Assembly: GCA_947174085.1 (NCBI GenBank)
Contig: CAMWHN010000090.1
Location: 1-8,017 of the forward strand
Origin: an uncultured Ruminococcus sp.
Lineage (GTDB): Bacteria; Bacillota; Clostridia; Oscillospirales; Ruminococcaceae
Length of the DNA stretch: 8,017 bases
Direction: 5' to 3'
In this document: one piece after another, positions 5,423 through 8,017 of the stretch
How the letters are laid out: each line of letters starts with the position of its first letter
Position numbering within the stretch: position 1 is the first letter of the stretch
The notes under the pieces: generated by a model
Databases searched by the model: none
Told to the model about the DNA's origin: nothing
The model's input: only the letters and a program-made list of their open reading frames with translations
Position numbers and translations under genes: made by a program

Positions 5423-5451
5423 ATTATACCATAAATTGCAAAAAAAAGCAA
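5423..5451 (-). promoter_or_regulatory. Probable promoter of the XRE regulator gene
   Basis: On the minus strand a perfect -10 TATAAT (5423-5428) lies 17 bases from TTGCTT (5446-5451), a poor -35 with three of six matches. An imperfect inverted repeat with arms TGTTT/AAACA (5402-5417) lies just downstream of the -10, around the expected transcription start, and could be an autoregulatory site. Confidence 0.6.
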
Positions 5452-5502
5452 GTGTTTTTTGTAATTTATTTTAAACTTTTGAAACAAATTAGAATTTTTT
5501 TG

Positions 5503-5537
5503 CAAAAAACAGAAAAATACTTGACAAAAAACAGAAA
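5503..5537 (+). repeat. 13-bp direct repeat overlapping the nfeD promoter
   Basis: CAAAAAACAGAAA occurs at 5503-5515 and again at 5525-5537. The 22-base period is close to two helical turns. The second copy covers the end of the -35 box and the spacer of the nfeD promoter; the first lies just upstream. A regulator binding both on one DNA face is possible, the divergent XRE protein being the obvious candidate. In AT-rich sequence, chance remains possible. Confidence 0.45.
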
Positions 5538-5549
5538 TTGTGCTATGAT
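5521..5549 (+). promoter_or_regulatory. Promoter of the nfeD-flotillin operon
   Basis: A perfect -35 TTGACA (5521-5526), a 17-base spacer and TATGAT (5544-5549), five of six matches to the -10. The form is that of the housekeeping sigma factor. Bacillus yuaF-floT is instead known to depend on the ECF factor SigW, and I do not see a SigW-like promoter here. Confidence 0.82.
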
Positions 5550-5592
5550 AGTTACAGTAAATAAAATTTACATACAAGAGGGGGCAAATTTC

Positions 5593-6228
5593 ATGCAAGT
5601 ATGGTGGGATAGCCTGAGCGAAGTGCTGAAAATTTTATATTGCATTGCAATACCAGCTTCATTGTTGTTAGTATTACAAATGCTGTTAGCTATGATGGGC
5701 GGACATCATGACGCAGGTGTAGAATTTTCAGATACTTCGGGGATTGATGATTTAGATATTGATTTAGATAATACTATCAATCATACAGATTTTATAGCAG
5801 ATGGCAGTAATCCGGCAGATTTTGCGACATTGAAATTATTAACTTTGCAGACAATTGCTATTTTTTTAGCTGTCTTTGGCTGGGTGTCAATTATTTGTAT
5901 CAGCTCTGGATTAAATAATTTAACCAGTATTTTAATAGGCATAATTTGTGGCTTTTTCATGATGATACTAGTCGCTAAAATGGTGCAGATGTCTTTTAAA
6001 CTCGCAGAAAACGGAACATTAAATTTAAAAAATGCAATCGGCGAAACAGCAACAGTATATTTAACAATTCCCTCTAAGAATGACGGTACAGGAAAAATCA
6101 CAATGCAGTTACAAGGGCGATTCTGTGAGCTTGACGCTGTCAATTCCGGAGAAAAAATTTTACAGACAGGCGCACAAGTATTAGTAACGGACGTTGTAGG
6201 CGATATACTTGTTGTTGAGGAATATTAA
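5593..6228 (+). CDS. NfeD-like (YuaF-type) membrane protein with C-terminal OB fold
   Basis: Predicted partner of the flotillin encoded next; NfeD proteins are thought to work with flotillins and other SPFH proteins in membrane microdomains. The 211-residue product has three hydrophobic segments at about 12-34, 80-104 and 110-134. A soluble beta-rich tail at 146-211 (AIGETATVYL to VLVTDVVGDILVVEEY) matches the small OB fold of the NfeD C-terminus. There is no N-terminal ClpP-like protease domain, so it is the short form. Between segments 1 and 2 lies an unusually acidic loop with alternating aspartates (residues 50-59, GIDDLDIDLD). I chose the ATG at 5593 because GAGGGGG (5578-5584) is 8 bases upstream; the frame is open further 5' but runs back through the promoter. 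The flotillin gene follows by 46 bases. Confidence 0.85.
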   Translation: MQVWWDSLSEVLKILYCIAIPASLLLVLQMLLAMMGGHHDAGVEFSDTSGIDDLDIDLDNTINHTDFIADGSNPADFATLKLLTLQTIAIFLAVFGWVSIICISSGLNNLTSILIGIICGFFMMILVAKMVQMSFKLAENGTLNLKNAIGETATVYLTIPSKNDGTGKITMQLQGRFCELDAVNSGEKILQTGAQVLVTDVVGDILVVEEY

Positions 6229-6274
6229 ATATATTTAATATATATAAATTTATTTTATTTAGGGAGTGTTTTTT

Positions 6275-7690
6275 ATGAATCTTGCAGTGTTAGTAGTAGT
6301 ATGCGTGATTGTAGTAATTCTATTTGCGGCTATGATTGCAATTTTATCACGTTACCGGAAATGCCCGTCTGATAAAATTCTTGTCATTTACGGTAAAGTC
6401 GGTACAGATGAATTTGGACAGCCACGAAGTGCCAAATGTATTCATGGTGGTGCGGCATTTATAGTCCCTGTGATTCAGTCTTATCAGTATTTAGATTTAA
6501 CACCAATTTCTATGAACGTAGATTTAAGAAATGCATTGTCTAAGCAAAATATTAGAATTAATGTTCCGTCACGTTTCACAGTCGGTATTTCTACAGAAGC
6601 CGGCGTTATGCAAAATGCTGCAGAGCGTTTATTAGGCTTAAAAATGATTGAAATACAGGAACTTGCAAAAGATATTATTTTTGGGCAATTGCGTTTGATT
6701 ATTGCAACTATGGATATTGAAGAAATTAACGCTGACAGAGATAAATTTTTAATTGCGATTTCTAAAAACGTAGAAATAGAATTGAAAAAAATTGGTCTGC
6801 GTTTAATTAACGTCAATGTGACAGATATTACAGACGAATCTGGTTATTTAGACGCTTTAGGAAAAGAAGCCGCTGCAAAAGCTGTGAATGATGCAAAAAG
6901 AAGTGTTGCTGAACAAAATAGAGATGGTGAAATTGGTCAGGCAAATGCTCAACAAGAACAGCGTGTACAAGTAGCGAAAGCGAATGCCTCTGCAATTGAG
7001 GGTGAGAATAAGGCAAGAGTTGCTGTGGCACAGTCAGAGGCTATTCGCCGTGAACGTGAAGCGGAATCTTTAAGACAGGCAACAGCAGCAGAAGCAGTGC
7101 AGTCTGCAAAAGCAAAACAAGAAGCATATTATGCACAGCAAGAAGCAGAATTAACTCGTGCAGAACTGGAAAAAGCAACACAAAAAGCAGATATTATTGT
7201 GAAAGCTGAAATTGCAAAAGAGCAGGCAGAAATTAATGCCGAAGCGGAAGCAGAAGTTACCAGAAGAAAAGCTCGTGGTGAAGCAGATGCAATTTTTGCC
7301 CGTATGGAAGCAGAAGCAAAAGGTCAGCAAGAAATTTTAACACGTCAAGCAGAAGGTATGCGTAGAATTGTAGAAGCCGCTGGAGGTGATGCAAATGCCG
7401 CTGTGAAATTGCTGATTGCTGAAAAGATTGAGGAATTAGTTGCAATTCAAGTAGAAGCTGTGAAAAATATTAAAATTGATAAAGTTACTGTTTGGGATAG
7501 CGGACAGAATGCAGATGGGCAAACTTCAACAGCGAATTTTATTTCTGGCATGATGAAATCTGTTCCGCCGTTACATGAATTATTTAAGCAAGCGGGAATG
7601 GAATTGCCTGAATTATTAGGCAAAGAATCAGAGGATAAATTAATAGAATCTGAAGAAACTGAAATTTCAGAAAATGATATAGATGAATGA
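6275..7690 (+). CDS. floT: Flotillin (FloT-like SPFH protein)
   Basis: Membrane scaffold protein that oligomerises at functional membrane microdomains and affects membrane fluidity and assembly of membrane complexes. The 471-residue product starts with a hydrophobic anchor (residues 3-24). The SPFH domain follows at about 27-195, then a long charged coiled coil rich in Glu, Ala, Gln and Lys at about 195-370, with the flotillin-type EA repeats (INAEAEAEVTRR). A conserved C-terminal segment (VKLLIAEKIEELVAIQVEAVKN) leads to a very acidic tail (ESEETEISENDIDE). It is somewhat shorter than Bacillus FloT (about 509). I chose the ATG at 6275: AGGGAG (6261-6266) is 8 bases upstream, and an in-frame GTG at 6266 overlaps that site. 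It is co-transcribed with the NfeD-like gene, the conserved arrangement, and ends at a strong terminator. Confidence 0.94.
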   Translation: MNLAVLVVVCVIVVILFAAMIAILSRYRKCPSDKILVIYGKVGTDEFGQPRSAKCIHGGAAFIVPVIQSYQYLDLTPISMNVDLRNALSKQNIRINVPSRFTVGISTEAGVMQNAAERLLGLKMIEIQELAKDIIFGQLRLIIATMDIEEINADRDKFLIAISKNVEIELKKIGLRLINVNVTDITDESGYLDALGKEAAAKAVNDAKRSVAEQNRDGEIGQANAQQEQRVQVAKANASAIEGENKARVAVAQSEAIRREREAESLRQATAAEAVQSAKAKQEAYYAQQEAELTRAELEKATQKADIIVKAEIAKEQAEINAEAEAEVTRRKARGEADAIFARMEAEAKGQQEILTRQAEGMRRIVEAAGGDANAAVKLLIAEKIEELVAIQVEAVKNIKIDKVTVWDSGQNADGQTSTANFISGMMKSVPPLHELFKQAGMELPELLGKESEDKLIESEETEISENDIDE

Positions 7691-7699
7691 TAAATATAA

Positions 7700-7735
7700 A
7701 AAACCGTCTGGAGATAATTTCCGGACGGTTTTTTT
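7700..7735 (+). terminator. Strong intrinsic terminator after floT
   Basis: ACCGTCTGG (7703-7711) pairs with CCGGACGGT (7721-7729) around a 9-base loop, with one T-G pair, followed by six T. It starts about 10 bases after the flotillin stop codon and closes the nfeD-floT operon before the methyltransferase promoter. Confidence 0.93.
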
Positions 7736-7747
7736 ATAAAAATTTTC

Positions 7748-7776
7748 TTGCATGATTTTAAATCATGTGCTATAAT
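7748..7776 (+). promoter_or_regulatory. Extended -10 promoter of the methyltransferase gene
   Basis: A perfect -10 TATAAT (7771-7776) preceded by TGC gives an extended -10. Seventeen bases upstream is TTGCAT (7748-7753), a weak -35 with three of six matches. The GTG start of the methyltransferase is 28 bases downstream. Confidence 0.75.
7751..7767. promoter_or_regulatory. Perfect palindrome in the methyltransferase promoter spacer
   Basis: CATGATTT-T-AAATCATG has perfect 8-base arms around one central base. It lies between the -35 and the -10, overlapping the last three -35 bases. That is where a dimeric repressor would block polymerase. Restriction-modification genes are often controlled by such sites, but the binding protein here is unknown. 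Confidence 0.55.
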
Positions 7777-7804
7777 TAATTATGATTGTTAGAGAGGTGA
7801 TTTT

Positions 7805-8017
7805 GTGAGAGAAACTAAAATAAAACCATTTTTGAAATGGGCAGGGGGGAAAAGTCAATTATTAGCGGATATTAGATTAAAATATCCAGATAAAATAACA
7901 AGCTATTGTGAGCCTTTTGTTGGCGGAGGGGCTGTATTATTTGATATTTTGTCTCTGAAAAAACCAAAATTTATTTTAATTAATGATATTAATTCTGAAT
8001 TAATTAATACTTATAGG
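7805..8017 (+). CDS. DNA adenine N6-methyltransferase, Dam/DpnM-like (3' part beyond the window)
   Basis: Transfers a methyl group from S-adenosylmethionine to adenine N6 in DNA, probably in GATC. Only the first 71 codons are present. They show the N-terminal KPFLKWAGGKSQLL (residues 7-20) of the D12-class adenine methyltransferases, the SAM-binding motif CEPFVGGGAVLF (35-46), and INDINSELINTY (59-70), in the spacing of Dam and DpnM. The catalytic DPPY lies beyond the edge. The start is GTG at 7805 with AGAGGTGA (7793-7800) just upstream. It stands alone behind its own promoter and the floT terminator, and may open a restriction-modification operon off the right edge. Family is firm. GATC specificity is inferred from likeness to DpnM and from GATC scarcity here; a related D12 specificity cannot be excluded. 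Confidence 0.9.
   Translation, partial: MRETKIKPFLKWAGGKSQLLADIRLKYPDKITSYCEPFVGGGAVLFDILSLKKPKFILINDINSELINTYR

Noticed and set aside
5410..5592. A longer N-terminus for the NfeD-like protein
   Set aside because: The extension runs through the TTGACA-17-TATGAT promoter and the GAGGGGG ribosome binding site; the ATG at 5593 is the right distance from that site.
5781..6143. Open frame on the minus strand within the NfeD-like gene
   Set aside because: It is fully antisense to a well-supported gene, has no suitable ribosome binding site, and shows composition typical of a shadow frame.

Overview
The window looks like a chromosomal piece of an AT-rich Gram-positive anaerobe, most likely class Clostridia and possibly a Ruminococcus-like (Oscillospirales) lineage. 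This rests on the gene order rpmG-secE-nusG-rplK-rplA, strong GGAGG ribosome binding sites, consensus TTGACA-17-TATAAT promoters, a zinc-ribbon L33 and an AT-rich base composition. The taxonomic placement is inference.

Positions 1-2511 (minus strand) hold the classical ribosomal protein/translocase/antitermination block: rpmG (too short to stand out as an open frame), secE, nusG, rplK and rplA. It is read from a strong promoter at 2483-2511. The leader appears to begin with a terminator-like hairpin, and an L1-operator-like hairpin lies between rplK and rplA.

Positions 2589-4804 hold what looks like an accessory insertion: a MarR-type regulator followed by a 387-residue MFS exporter, also on the minus strand. 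Two operator-like palindromes with the shared core TCGCATRCGA sit at the marR start and in the marR-MFS gap, which suggests an autoregulated drug-efflux unit. Related copies of a short palindromic repeat flank the unit in direct orientation. The right-hand copy supplies the stop codon of the next gene.

Positions 4800-7735 hold a minus-strand XRE-family regulator and, divergent from it, a two-gene plus-strand operon: an NfeD-like membrane protein and a flotillin, the equivalents of Bacillus yuaF-floT. The operon ends in a strong intrinsic terminator. These two proteins are expected to act together in membrane microdomain organisation.

From 7748 to the end there is a promoter with a perfect palindrome in its spacer and the first 71 codons of a Dam/DpnM-like adenine methyltransferase. 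In a hand scan the whole window contains only two GATC sites, 4 bp apart and both inside the MFS gene. This hints that the host avoids GATC and that the efflux cassette came from elsewhere. I see no transposase, integrase, CRISPR array, tRNA or rRNA.
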